A stretch of DNA of 64,000 nucleotides from CAIWHR01 sp963816925. GTDB taxonomy: Bacteria > Pseudomonadota > Gammaproteobacteria > Burkholderiales > Casimicrobiaceae. A program made the position numbers and the translations under genes. This document shows positions 25,467-33,697 of this stretch, one piece after another. How positions within the stretch are numbered: the first letter of the stretch is position 1; the number at the start of each line of letters is the position of its first letter. The DNA lies in contig CAWFMY010000028.1 of the NCBI GenBank assembly GCA_963816925.1, positions 124,001 through 188,000 on the forward strand, in the 5' to 3' direction. Below the pieces are notes generated by a model. It was not told the origin of the DNA and made no database searches. It saw only the letters and a program-made list of their open reading frames with translations.

Positions 25467-26759
25467 TTACAACGCCGCTGGTGTCTTGACCGTCCGGCCT
25501 GGCCCGTCGAGCCAGCGCTCGAGTGTGTTGAGCGCATGCGCGAGGTCGCGCGCCGTGCGCCGCACGCTGGTCCCCGGCTGCGCATGCAGTGGGCGCGGGT
25601 CGGCGAGGGCGTCGTGGATGCGACGGCCGGCGTCGGCGAGGCGCTCGTGCCGCAGCGCGACGCCGTGACGCGCGAGTTGCGGCGCGAGGAGCTCCGCGCG
25701 CGCGACGAGGTTCTGGCGCGTCTTCTGGTAGGCGGCCGCGCAGAGCCGTTTCCGTTGCGAGTAGCTGAAGATGCTGGCGAAGAACATGTCGGCATCCTCG
25801 CGGTCCGGTTCGAACAGGAGAACATCGGCGTGCGGGTACTGCCGGCGGTACTTCTCCATGCCGACCTTCATCCGCGAATGGATGATGGCGCGGAAGGTCT
25901 GCGCGAGGACGATCGGGAGGCCGCCCTCGTTGAGTTTCGCGCCGGTGAGGCGACCGCTCCGGACGGCCTTGCTTGCGTCGAAGGGAACGAGCGGATTGAC
26001 GCACAGCAGCAGGCCGACGCCCTCATCGAGCGCGACGGACGCGTGCAGCGTCTTGTTGAGCGCGCCGTCGACGTAGTGCTCGCCGTCGATCATCACGGGC
26101 GGGAACATCCCGGGCAGCGCGGCGGATGCCTCGATCGCCATCGAGATCGGGACGCGGTCGTGCCCGGGGCCGCCGAAGGTCACCGACGCGCCGGTGTCGA
26201 GGTTCGTCGCGACGAGGAACAGCTTGCGATCGAGCTTGCGGAAGTCGTTGGTGCGGCCGGGCGCGGCGAACAGCCGCTCGAGGAAATCGCCGACCGCGCG
26301 ATTGTCGAACATGCCGGTCGGCAGAGCGCGCGAGAGCGTCGCGAGCGACTCGAGAAGGCCGCGCCGGAACGGATCGCGCAGGTATTGCATCGCGGCGCGG
26401 CCCACGAGGCGCGGCAGCGTGCCGGCGCGCAGCATGAATTCGGAAAGCGCGGGCCGGAGGAATATTTCCGGCGTCAGCGCCGCGTCGGCGCCGTCGTCGA
26501 TGAACAGCCGATACATCTGCGCGGGCGAGATGCCGTTCGCCAGCGCGGCGGCGACGAAGCCGCCCGAGGACACCCCGACATAGACGTCGAGGTCGGCGAG
26601 GTCGATGCCGTCGAGCGAGTCGGTGAGCGCCAGCAGCGCGCCGACTTCATAGATCCCGCCCAAAGGACCGCCGCCCGCCAGGGCGAGACCAATCCGTGGA
26701 CGCGTGCGCTCCCTCGTCCGGACGCGGCGTGCGCGCCCGGTTGCGACCCTTGCCGACAT
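25467..26759 (-). CDS. Patatin-like phospholipase
   Basis: 430 residues from ATG 26759, which has AGGAGG three bases before; an upstream start at 26867 is less likely. The patatin hallmarks are present: oxyanion loop ALAGGGPLGGIYEVGALLAL (residues about 27-45), nucleophile elbow YVGVSSGGFVAAALA with Ser64 (GxSxG), and the dyad Asp in GEHYVDGALNKTLHASV. There is no signal peptide, so it acts inside the cell or at the membrane face. In this neighbourhood, hydrolysis of phospholipid or lipid-body acyl esters is a reasonable inference. Codon use and composition resemble the neighbours. Confidence 0.9.
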   Translation of the reverse strand: MSARVATGRARRVRTRERTRPRIGLALAGGGPLGGIYEVGALLALTDSLDGIDLADLDVYVGVSSGGFVAAALANGISPAQMYRLFIDDGADAALTPEIFLRPALSEFMLRAGTLPRLVGRAAMQYLRDPFRRGLLESLATLSRALPTGMFDNRAVGDFLERLFAAPGRTNDFRKLDRKLFLVATNLDTGASVTFGGPGHDRVPISMAIEASAALPGMFPPVMIDGEHYVDGALNKTLHASVALDEGVGLLLCVNPLVPFDASKAVRSGRLTGAKLNEGGLPIVLAQTFRAIIHSRMKVGMEKYRRQYPHADVLLFEPDREDADMFFASIFSYSQRKRLCAAAYQKTRQNLVARAELLAPQLARHGVALRHERLADAGRRIHDALADPRPLHAQPGTSVRRTARDLAHALNTLERWLDGPGRTVKTPAAL

Positions 26760-26885
26760 GGGCCTCCTCAGTGCGAGTGGACTGCGCCGGGTCGCCCTCT
26801 CGTGGGCAGGTCCGCGGCCTGATCGGTCAACCAAGCCGCGGGCGCTGGGGCACGCCGGAAACAGCAACGACGCGAGTCTACCGCG

Positions 26886-27353
26886 TTATCCGCGCTTCGT
26901 CGTGCGCTTCGCCTTCTTCGCGACGCGGGCCGCGCGGGCCTTCGGCGCCTTGCGGGCGCGCTTCGCGGGCGCCTTCGGCTTCGCGACCGCGGCGAACGCC
27001 TTCGGGAGCTCGATCTTCGGCAGCGACTTCGGCATGACTTGCTGCGCGTAGTCGACCATCGTCGTCGCCGCCTGCCTCACGGTCGCTTCGACGGTGCGGC
27101 GGGTCTTTCTCCACAGCATGTTCGCTTGCGTGAACGACGTTTCGACGCGGTCGCCCAGAAAGCGGATCGCGCGCGACTCGACAACCGTGCCTTGCTTGAC
27201 CAGCGTGCGGAACACGTGGCCGCCTTCGCTCTCGACCCAGTCGCGGGTCACGACGGTGGCGCCGAGACCGGCGAGCCAGACCTTGCGCGAGGCGGCGAGT
27301 GCGGCTTCGCCGAACGGGGAGGGGTAGAAACCAGAGATCGATTGCTTTTGCAT
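26886..27353 (-). CDS. Second phasin-family granule-associated protein
   Basis: 155 residues from ATG 27353 (AAGGA seven bases upstream). The phasin region covers residues about 12-110 (LAASRKVWLAGLGATVVTRD, RTLVKQGTVVESRAIRFLGD, SFTQANMLWRKTRRTVEATV), followed by a Lys/Ala/Pro-rich basic tail (RARKAPKARAARVAKKAKRT). It matches the first phasin (19832) in overall design and is controlled by an almost identical upstream palindrome 68 bases before the ATG. Its gene lies between patatin and the GMC oxidase operon, all on the minus strand. Confidence 0.85.
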   Translation of the reverse strand: MQKQSISGFYPSPFGEAALAASRKVWLAGLGATVVTRDWVESEGGHVFRTLVKQGTVVESRAIRFLGDRVETSFTQANMLWRKTRRTVEATVRQAATTMVDYAQQVMPKSLPKIELPKAFAAVAKPKAPAKRARKAPKARAARVAKKAKRTTKRG

Positions 27354-27421
27354 GGAGTTTCCTTCGGTGGTTTGACGGTCTCGCGCCGGAGCGGCGATTG
27401 CATTGACTGTAGCCCGTGGCG

Positions 27422-27439
27422 TTAGAGCAAACACCCTAA
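27422..27439. promoter_or_regulatory. Candidate operator TTAG-N10-CTAA, site 2
   Basis: On the minus strand TTAG-GGTGTTTGCT-CTAA, 68 bases before the second phasin ATG and overlapping the stop codon (27436-27438) of the upstream GMC oxidase gene. The adjoining minus-strand sequence TTGCTCTAACG is identical to site 1. Confidence 0.55.
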
Positions 27440-29080
27440 TCGCCGCCTGCGGCACGCGGCGCGTTGGCATTGCCTTTCGCGGCAGCTGAAAGCACAGCCG
27501 CAAGCGCCGTCGCGAGCCGTGCGACGAGCCCGTAGATCGACAGCTGCGGATTCGCGCCGATCGACGTCGGAAACAGCGATCCGTCGAGGACATGAAGGTT
27601 CGCGAGATGGTGATGGCGTCCGGTCGTGTCGACCACCGCGCGCGCCGGGTCCGGCCCGAGCGGGCAGCCGCCCATGACGTGCGCGCTCACGACCGGCGTC
27701 ACGAGGGGGGCCAGCGCAAACGCGTCGATCGCCGCGCGCGCGGCGGCGAGGCTCGTGTACGCGGTGCCGGCGTCATGGATCGGCATGACGGTCTTGGCGC
27801 CGGCGGCGAACTGGATCTCGGCCATCGTGTTGAGCGCGCGGCGCACGCCCTCCCACACGAACGGCGTGAGCGGATAGTCGAGCACCGGCGCTCCGCCGCC
27901 GTCGAGGGTCACGGTGCCGCCGGGGCTGTCGGGATGAAATCCGTCGCGCAGCAACGCGAGCGCGACATGCAGGTGGGGCAGCTCGCGCATCCAGCCCGCG
28001 TGGGCGCGGCCCTGTCCCGGCAGGGTGATCGACATCAGCAGCGGATGCGCCGGGGCCGCCTCGAGCTTGAAGCCGATCGGGCCTTCCACCGGTGCCGTGT
28101 CGAGAAAGTGGTCCGAATAAACGGACTGCGGCGCGCCGGCGAACGGGTCGACCTGCTCCGGCATGATGGCCGCGGAAACGACGGTCGGATGCAGGAACGT
28201 GCGCTTGCCGACGATGCCGTGCGGGTCCGGCAAACGGCTTCGCAACAGCAGCGCCGGCGTGCCGATCGCGCCACCCGCGGCAACGTAAGCGCGGGCGCGA
28301 ATCGACAAACGCCGCGCGGTCGTATGCACGCCGCGCGAGTCCATCGCGACGCAGGAAAGCGCGGTCACGCGGTCGCCGCGGTGCGCGAATTCGAGCGCGC
28401 GGGCGCGGGTCACCAGCGTGGCGCCGCGATCGAGCGCGGCCGGCACCGTCGTGACCAGCATCGACTGCTTGGCGTCGATCGGGCAGCCCAATCCGCAGTA
28501 GCCGAGATTCCAGCAGCCCTTCACGTTGCGGCGAATCGATTCGATCCTGATGCCGAGGCCGGCGGCGCCGCGCGCGAGTGCTTCGTTGTTGGCATTCGGC
28601 GGCACCGTCCACGGCGCGATGCCGAGCCTCGCCTCCATGCGCGCGAACCAGGGAGCAAGATCGGCGCTCGAGAAACCTTCGAGCGCCGTACATGCGGTGC
28701 CAGAATGCGAGGGTGGCCTCCGGCGTGCGAAACGAGCTGGTCCAGTTGACAGTCGTTCCGCCGCCAACGCAGCGGCCCTGCAGGATGCCGATCGCCTTGT
28801 CTTTCGTCTTGCGCGCCGCCGATTCCTGATAGAGCGTCGGGTACGCCTCCGATTCGCGCATGCGGAAATCGCGGGACGTGGCGAGCGGCCCTTCCTCGAC
28901 GAGGATCACCGCGAGTCCCGCCTCCGAGAGGATCTCGGCCGCCGTGCCTCCGCCGGCGCCGGTGCCCACGATGACGACGTCGGCCTCGAGGTCGGCATCG
29001 CGCTCGAGCGTCGAGGCGTCGACGACCTTCCAGCCGCGCGCGGAAGCCGACGACCAAGGATCGTTGGTCGCCGCCATCAT
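27436..29080 (-). CDS. GMC-family oxidoreductase, long-chain-alcohol-oxidase-like (one frameshift)
   Basis: FAD-dependent alcohol oxidoreductase. ATG 29080 overlaps the stop of the small subunit gene. The FAD fold VVIVGTGAGGGTAAEILSEA (GxGxxG) lies near residue 37, with VGGGTTVNWTSSFRTPE further on. A one-base shift near 28690 joins this to FARMEARLGIAPWTVPPNAN. The Cys-rich GCWNLGYCGLGCPIDAKQSM resembles the corresponding segment of long-chain fatty alcohol oxidases. The C-terminal catalytic His/Asn region reads VSAHVMGGCPLGPDPARAVV and LHVLDGSLFPTSIGANPQLS. Corrected length is about 547 residues. With a Tat-exported small subunit it would form a periplasmic or membrane-facing alcohol dehydrogenase, perhaps for fatty alcohols of the wax pathway. 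Confidence 0.8.
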
Positions 29081-29610
29081 GCCGCCAATCGGGGTGGACC
29101 CGGATAGCCGATGGCGGGCCACGACGCCGGATTGCCGTACCACGCGGCAAACACGAGTTGATGCAGCGCGGCATACGCCGACTGGAACAGCAGGAAGCGG
29201 CTCGTGCGCCAGCTCTCCAGGAACGCGGCGATCTCGCTGGGGCTCGCTTCCGGCCATGGAGACGACAGGTGCGCGAGCGCGATGCGCGCGGGAGCGAAGT
29301 CGAGCAGCGCGAACAGCTGGCCCAACTCCGCCTGCGCCGCGGGCGGCAGGCCGGCGATCGCGACGCCGACATTGGCGACGGTTTCGCGCGCCGCGGCGGT
29401 CGCGGCGACAGGATCGGAAGGGAGCGCCCCGTCGAGAAACACCGGCGTCACTGCGGTAATGACGGCATACGCATCCGGCGCGAGGGTCGGAGAGCCGGCC
29501 GCGCTGACGATGACCGGCGCAGCGTTGCGTCCGTTGCGCAGCCACCCGGCGGCGGCAAGCGCGGCCGCGCCGGCGATTCCGGCAAGGAGGAAGGTGCGGC
29601 GTGAGGGCAT
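29077..29610 (-). CDS. Gluconate 2-dehydrogenase subunit 3-like protein, Tat-exported
   Basis: 177 residues. A twin-arginine signal is visible at the start (MPSRRTFLLAGIAGAAALAA). The rest is helical and Ala-rich (ITAVTPVFLDGALPSDPVAA, LGQLFALLDFAPARIALAHL, SRFLLFQSAYAALHQLVFAA, WYGNPASWPAIGYPGPPRL), the usual pattern of the small subunit that accompanies membrane GMC dehydrogenases and carries the flavin partner across the membrane. Its stop overlaps the GMC start (ATGA). ATG 29610; a third TTAG-N10-CTAA palindrome lies 73 bases upstream. Confidence 0.85.
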   Translation of the reverse strand: MPSRRTFLLAGIAGAAALAAAGWLRNGRNAAPVIVSAAGSPTLAPDAYAVITAVTPVFLDGALPSDPVAATAAARETVANVGVAIAGLPPAAQAELGQLFALLDFAPARIALAHLSSPWPEASPSEIAAFLESWRTSRFLLFQSAYAALHQLVFAAWYGNPASWPAIGYPGPPRLAA

Positions 29611-29683
29611 CGAATTGCGGATAGGGCGCACGCGGCTTTCGACACATCGGTGCCCGCGCGCCTGCACAATCTAGCCCCCTGGT

Positions 29684-29701
29684 TTAGACGTTACAACCTA
29701 A
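29684..29701. promoter_or_regulatory. Candidate operator TTAG-N10-CTAA, site 3
   Basis: TTAG-ACGTTACAAC-CTAA between the divergent small-subunit/GMC operon (73 bases from ATG 29610) and the FFLEELY-type gene (117 bases from ATG 29819). In minus orientation the inner bases GTTGTAACGT fit the NNTGWWWSST seen at the other two sites. Confidence 0.5.
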
Positions 29702-29818
29702 TTGCCGGAGGGATTCCGCGCGGCGCTCTCGTGTGCATTCCGACGGTCTCGGCTAGACTGTTGGATTGCGTCGGCACTTTCGGTCGCGCAAGTCGCGGCA
29801 TCGGTGCATCGCTACCCT

Positions 29819-30604
29819 ATGGCCACGGTTCCCCCCACGCCCTCACCCCAGCCGCCGAGCCAGGCGCAGGCGATGCTGGCCCAGGAGCTCGCGCACGTCG
29901 CCCGCTTGCAGGAGGAGCGCGACGCCAACCCGATTCTCGCCGGCGCGCTGCAGCGTGTCGCGATCTGGCAGGGGCGAAGGCTGCGCATGACCTACGAGGA
30001 TCTCGCCGCCCAGCCTCGGTACGCGGACGCGATCCTGTTCTTCCAGACGGACCTGTACGGGAGCGGCGAATTCGCGCAGCGCGATGCCGACCTCGCGCGG
30101 ATTGTCCCGATGATGGTGCGCATGCTGCCCGAACGGGTGCTGGCGATCGTCGCGAAGGCGGTCGAGCTGCATGCGCTGTCGCAGACGCTCGACCGGTCGC
30201 TCGTCGCGCGGCTGCCGCGCGCCGACGGCCAGTTCAGCGTCACCGAGTACTGCAAGGCCTATCGCAGGATGGGCAAGCGGCCGGAGCGCGAGCGCCAGAT
30301 CCGGCTCATCGGCGAGATCGGCGGCGGGATTGCCGAATTCGTGAAAAAGCCGTTCCTCCGCACGGGGCTGCGCGTGATGCGCCAGCCGGCGCGCATGGCC
30401 GGCCTCTCGGCGTTGCAGGATTTTCTCGAGCGCGGGTTCGTCGCGTTTCGGAAGATGGGCGACGCGACCGAATTCCTCACGACCATCGACACCCGGGAGC
30501 GGGCGTTGATGGACGAGCTGCTGGTCGGCGAGACAGTGCCGTTTCCCGATCCGCTGCAGCCGCGGGTGCGACCAACGCAGGGCGCCATTCCCGCGGGGCG
30601 TTGA
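29819..30604 (+). CDS. FFLEELY-motif protein (unknown function)
   Basis: 261 residues from ATG 29819. The family, seen widely in betaproteobacteria with PHA genes, is named for an FFLEELY-like motif near the N-terminus; here it reads ILFFQTDLYGSGEFAQRDAD, followed by LARIVPMMVRMLPERVLAIV. Other readable parts are RYADAILFF, HALSQTLDRSLVARLP and CKAYRRMGKRPERERQIRLI. It is soluble, helical and without a signal peptide. It is followed after 5 bases by the convergent PHA-system gene. A role connected with storage granules is suggested by context only. Confidence 0.75.
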   Translation: MATVPPTPSPQPPSQAQAMLAQELAHVARLQEERDANPILAGALQRVAIWQGRRLRMTYEDLAAQPRYADAILFFQTDLYGSGEFAQRDADLARIVPMMVRMLPERVLAIVAKAVELHALSQTLDRSLVARLPRADGQFSVTEYCKAYRRMGKRPERERQIRLIGEIGGGIAEFVKKPFLRTGLRVMRQPARMAGLSALQDFLERGFVAFRKMGDATEFLTTIDTRERALMDELLVGETVPFPDPLQPRVRPTQGAIPAGR

Positions 30605-30609
30605 TCCCG

Positions 30610-30927
30610 TTACCGCTTCGCTTTGGCTTTCGGCTTGGGCGTTGCGGCGGCCTTGCCGAAATACTTGTCGAAGTCGCGGTTGACCACATCTTCGATCGTC
30701 GGCTTCAGCATCGACAGCAGAAATCCGAGCTGGCAGTCGAGGCGCACTTCGCTCTTGCCCACGTGGAGCGTTCCCGACACGCCGGAGCGCTCGAACGCGA
30801 TGTCGTCGCCGTTCCACGCGCACTCGAGGTCGAAGCGCTTCGCGAGGTCGTCGGCGATCTTCTGCGCGGCTTCCCTCGCGGCGGCGTGCGAGAGGTGATG
30901 CTTCTTTGCGATCGCAATGGTCGCCAT
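30610..30927 (-). CDS. Polyhydroxyalkanoic acid system family protein
   Basis: 105 residues from ATG 30927. The family pattern is near-perfect: AIAKKHHLSHAAAREAAQKI, DLAKRFDLECAWNGDDIAFE, SGVSGTLHVGKSEVRLDCQL, GFLLSMLKPTIEDVVNRDFD, then a Lys-rich tail (AAATPKPKAKAKR). Members sit beside PHA synthesis and granule genes; their exact function is not known. No PHA synthase is in the window. It diverges from the acyl-CoA ligase at 31034. Confidence 0.9.
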   Translation of the reverse strand: MATIAIAKKHHLSHAAAREAAQKIADDLAKRFDLECAWNGDDIAFERSGVSGTLHVGKSEVRLDCQLGFLLSMLKPTIEDVVNRDFDKYFGKAAATPKPKAKAKR

Positions 30928-31033
30928 GGGACTTTCCTCCGTCGCCGGCAAGTATAGCGAAGGTCGCATCAACTTCTCGCGCTGACCATAGACCGCGGCC
31001 GCGGAAGGCGGCAGAATCGCGAAAGCCCCCGCC

Positions 31034-32699
31034 ATGGCCAACATCGCAGACCTCTTCGCGCAACATCTCGCGCAGCCGGGCACGGTGCTCTATCGCCATT
31101 GTCCGGACGGGGCGTGGCGCGACGTGACGGCAGGCGAACTTGCCCTCGACATCGTGCGATGGCAGGCGGCCTTCCGGCACGCCGGGCTCGTGCCCGGCGA
31201 TCGCATCGTCCTGTGCGCACGCAACAGTCCCGCCTGGGTTGCGGTGGACCTGGCGGCGCTCGGCATGGCCCTCGTCGTCGTGCCGCTGTACGTCGACGAC
31301 AATGCCGAGAATGTCGCGTGGTGCGCGGCGAATGCCGAAGCCAAGCTCCTCGTCGTCGAAAACGTGCGCCTCGCGCGCGGGCTGCGCAAGGCGGGCGTGC
31401 AGCCGCCGGTGGTCGTGCTGCGTGTCGACGAGGCGCTCACCGCCGACCGACGGCGCCGTCGCCGCGGACGACTTCCTGCCGGCCGCGGTGACGGAGATCG
31501 AGGTGGCGGCGCTGCCTGAGACCACGCTTGCGACGATCTGCTACACGTCGGGCACCGCGGGACGGCCCAAGGGCGTGATGCTGTCGCACGGCAACATCCT
31601 CGCCAATGTCGCCGGCTGCCGCGCGACCGGGATGGCGCATCCCACGGACCGGTTCCTGTCGATGCTGCCGCTGTCGCACATGTTCGAGCGCACCGGCGGT
31701 TACTACCTCCCGTTGTCGCTCGGCGCAAAGGTCGTGCACTCGCGCGGCATCGCGCACATTGCCGACGACCTCGCGGCACAGGCGCCGACCGTCGTGTTCG
31801 CCGTGCCGCGGATCTTCGAGCGGTTCGCCTCGCGCATCGAAAGCGCGCTCGCGGAATCGAAATTGAAGCGTTTTCTCTTCGACACGTGTGTCGCGCGCGG
31901 TTATCGCGTCGCGCGGGGCATGGCCTCGCCGGTCGACCGCGTCATCGTGAATGCGCTGCGCCCGCTGGTCGCGGCACCGATTCTCGCGAAGATGGGCGGC
32001 CAGCTGCGGCTCGCCGTCGTCGGCGGCGCGGCGCTCGATCCGGCGCTCGCGCGGACGTTCATTGGCCTCGGCCTCCCGCTGTTGCAGGGCTACGGGCTCA
32101 CCGAGGCGTCGCCCGTCATCTCGGTCAATCGCGACGACGACAACGATCCTGAATCGGTGGGCGCGCCGCTGCCCGGGCTCGAGGTCAGGCTGCTCGCCGC
32201 CGGGGAGCTCGCGGTGCGCGGGCCAAGCGTGATGCTGGGCTATTGGCGCAACGACGAAGCCACGCGCGCGGCGATCGACGCAGACGGCTTCCTGCACACC
32301 GGCGACGTCGCCGAATTGAAGGGCGGCAAGATCTACATCCGCGGGCGCGCCAAGGACATCCTCGTGCTGTCGAACGGCGAAAAGCTGCCGCCGCAGGACG
32401 TCGAGCTTGCGCTGCTGCGCGACCCGGTGTTCGAGCAGGTGATGCTGATCGGCGAAGGGCGGCCGTTCCCGATCTTGCTCGCCGTGACGAAGGAAACGGA
32501 CGAGAAAGCGCTCGTCAAGCGCGCGAACGATCAGCTGACGGCATTTCCGCGGTGGATGCGCGTGCGCCGCGTGGTCGCGATGCGCGAGCCGTGGGACATC
32601 GACAGCGGACTGCTGACGCCCACGCTGAAGCTCAGGCGTCCACTGGTCGCACAGCGCTTCGCCGGGCGCATCGACGCGGCGTATGCCGAGTCCGGCTAG
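31034..32699 (+). CDS. AMP-dependent long-chain acyl-CoA synthetase (one frameshift)
   Basis: ANL-superfamily ligase that activates fatty acids to acyl-CoA. ATG 31034 (ANIADLFAQHLAQPGTVLYR). A one-base shift near 31440 joins the two halves. The ATP-binding P-loop reads TICYTSGTAGRPKGVMLSHG, then LSMLPLSHMFERTGGYYLPL, LLQGYGLTEASPVISVNRDD (adenine loop), LHTGDVAELKGGKIYIRGRA (hinge Asp-Gly region with KDILVLSNGEKLPPQDVE). The C-terminal catalytic Lys lies in LLTPTLKLRRPLVAQRF. Corrected length is about 555 residues. It would feed the acyl-CoA reductase, ACBP and WS/DGAT. Its stop shares a CTAG with the convergent transporter gene. Confidence 0.85.
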
Positions 32700-33602
32700 C
32701 CGGCGCGCCGACCCATCGCGATGGCGACGATCACGAGCGCCGCGGCGACAAAGCGTCGCGGGATCGATCGCCTCGCCGAGCAGCAGCGCTGACGCGAAGA
32801 TCGTGAGGAAGGGCTGCAGCAGCTGCACCTGACCGACCGCGGCGATGCCGCCGAGAGCGAGCCCGCGATACCACGCAAAGAACCCAAGGAACATGCTGAC
32901 CACGCTTACATAGGCGAAGCCCGCCCACGCGGCGGGCGACGCCATGGCGAGCCGTGCGTCGGCGGCAACGACAGTCGGCACGAGAACGAACGGCGCCGCG
33001 ATGACGAGCGCCCACGAGATCACCTGCCATCCGCCGAGCGTGCGCGCGAGGCGTCCGCCTTCGGCGTATCCAATTGCCGCCGAGATCGCGGCGAGCGCGA
33101 GCAAGCCGTCCGCCGGCTGCGGAAGGCCGCCACCCTGCCAGAACGCGAAGCCGACGACGACCGCGCTGCCGAACGCGGCGCTCCACCAGAACGCGCGTGA
33201 CGGCCGCTCGTGCGCGAGCCAGGCGGCCGCGAGCGCCGTAAGCAGCGGCAGCAGACCGATCACGACCGCGCCGTGCGCGGCGGGCACGTAGCGCATCGCC
33301 AGCGCCGAGAAAAGCGGAAACCCGACGATCACGCCCCCGGCGACGACCGCAAGATGCGGCAACACGCGCCAACCGGGCAATGGGGCGCGTGTCGCGGCGA
33401 GGACGATCGCTGCAAGCGCCGCAGCAACGACCGCGCGGCCGAGACCGACGAACACGGGATCGAGACCCGCGACGGCGACGCGCGTCGCCGGCAGCGTCAG
33501 GCTGAAGCTCGCGACGCCGAGAAATCCCCACGCGAGACCGCGTCGGCGGTCGCGCGCGCGTGGTGCGGTCGTCGGGATCGTCGCTGGGTCGTGCAACGGC
33601 AT
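32696..33602 (-). CDS. EamA/DMT-family transporter (one frameshift near the C-terminus)
   Basis: A ten-helix drug/metabolite transporter. From ATG 33602 (PLHDPATIPTTAP; an upstream ATG at 33683 is possible) it reads GLAWGFLGVASFSLTLPATR, two EamA repeats, with YVPAAHGAVVIGLLPLLTAL and WAGFAYVSVVSMFLGFFAWY. A one-base change near 32755 links GEAIDPATL to FVAAALVIVAIAMGRRAG and the stop at 32696-32698. Substrate unknown, possibly amino acids or metabolites. Without the correction the frame would run on for hundreds of codons into the complementary strand of the ligase gene, so the correction is well supported. Confidence 0.85.
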
Positions 33603-33697
33603 CGGGGTCTGGTGCGGCAAATCGGGCACTCTACCTGACACCGCAAATGCACCGGCGCCGCGGACTGGCGGCGCCGGCGACACGAGAGTCGGTGCGA

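Noticed and set aside
29843..31525. A 560-codon open frame crossing FFLEELY, PHA-system and ligase genes
   Set aside because: It spans three well-supported genes and has no domain pattern, so it is a GC-bias artefact.
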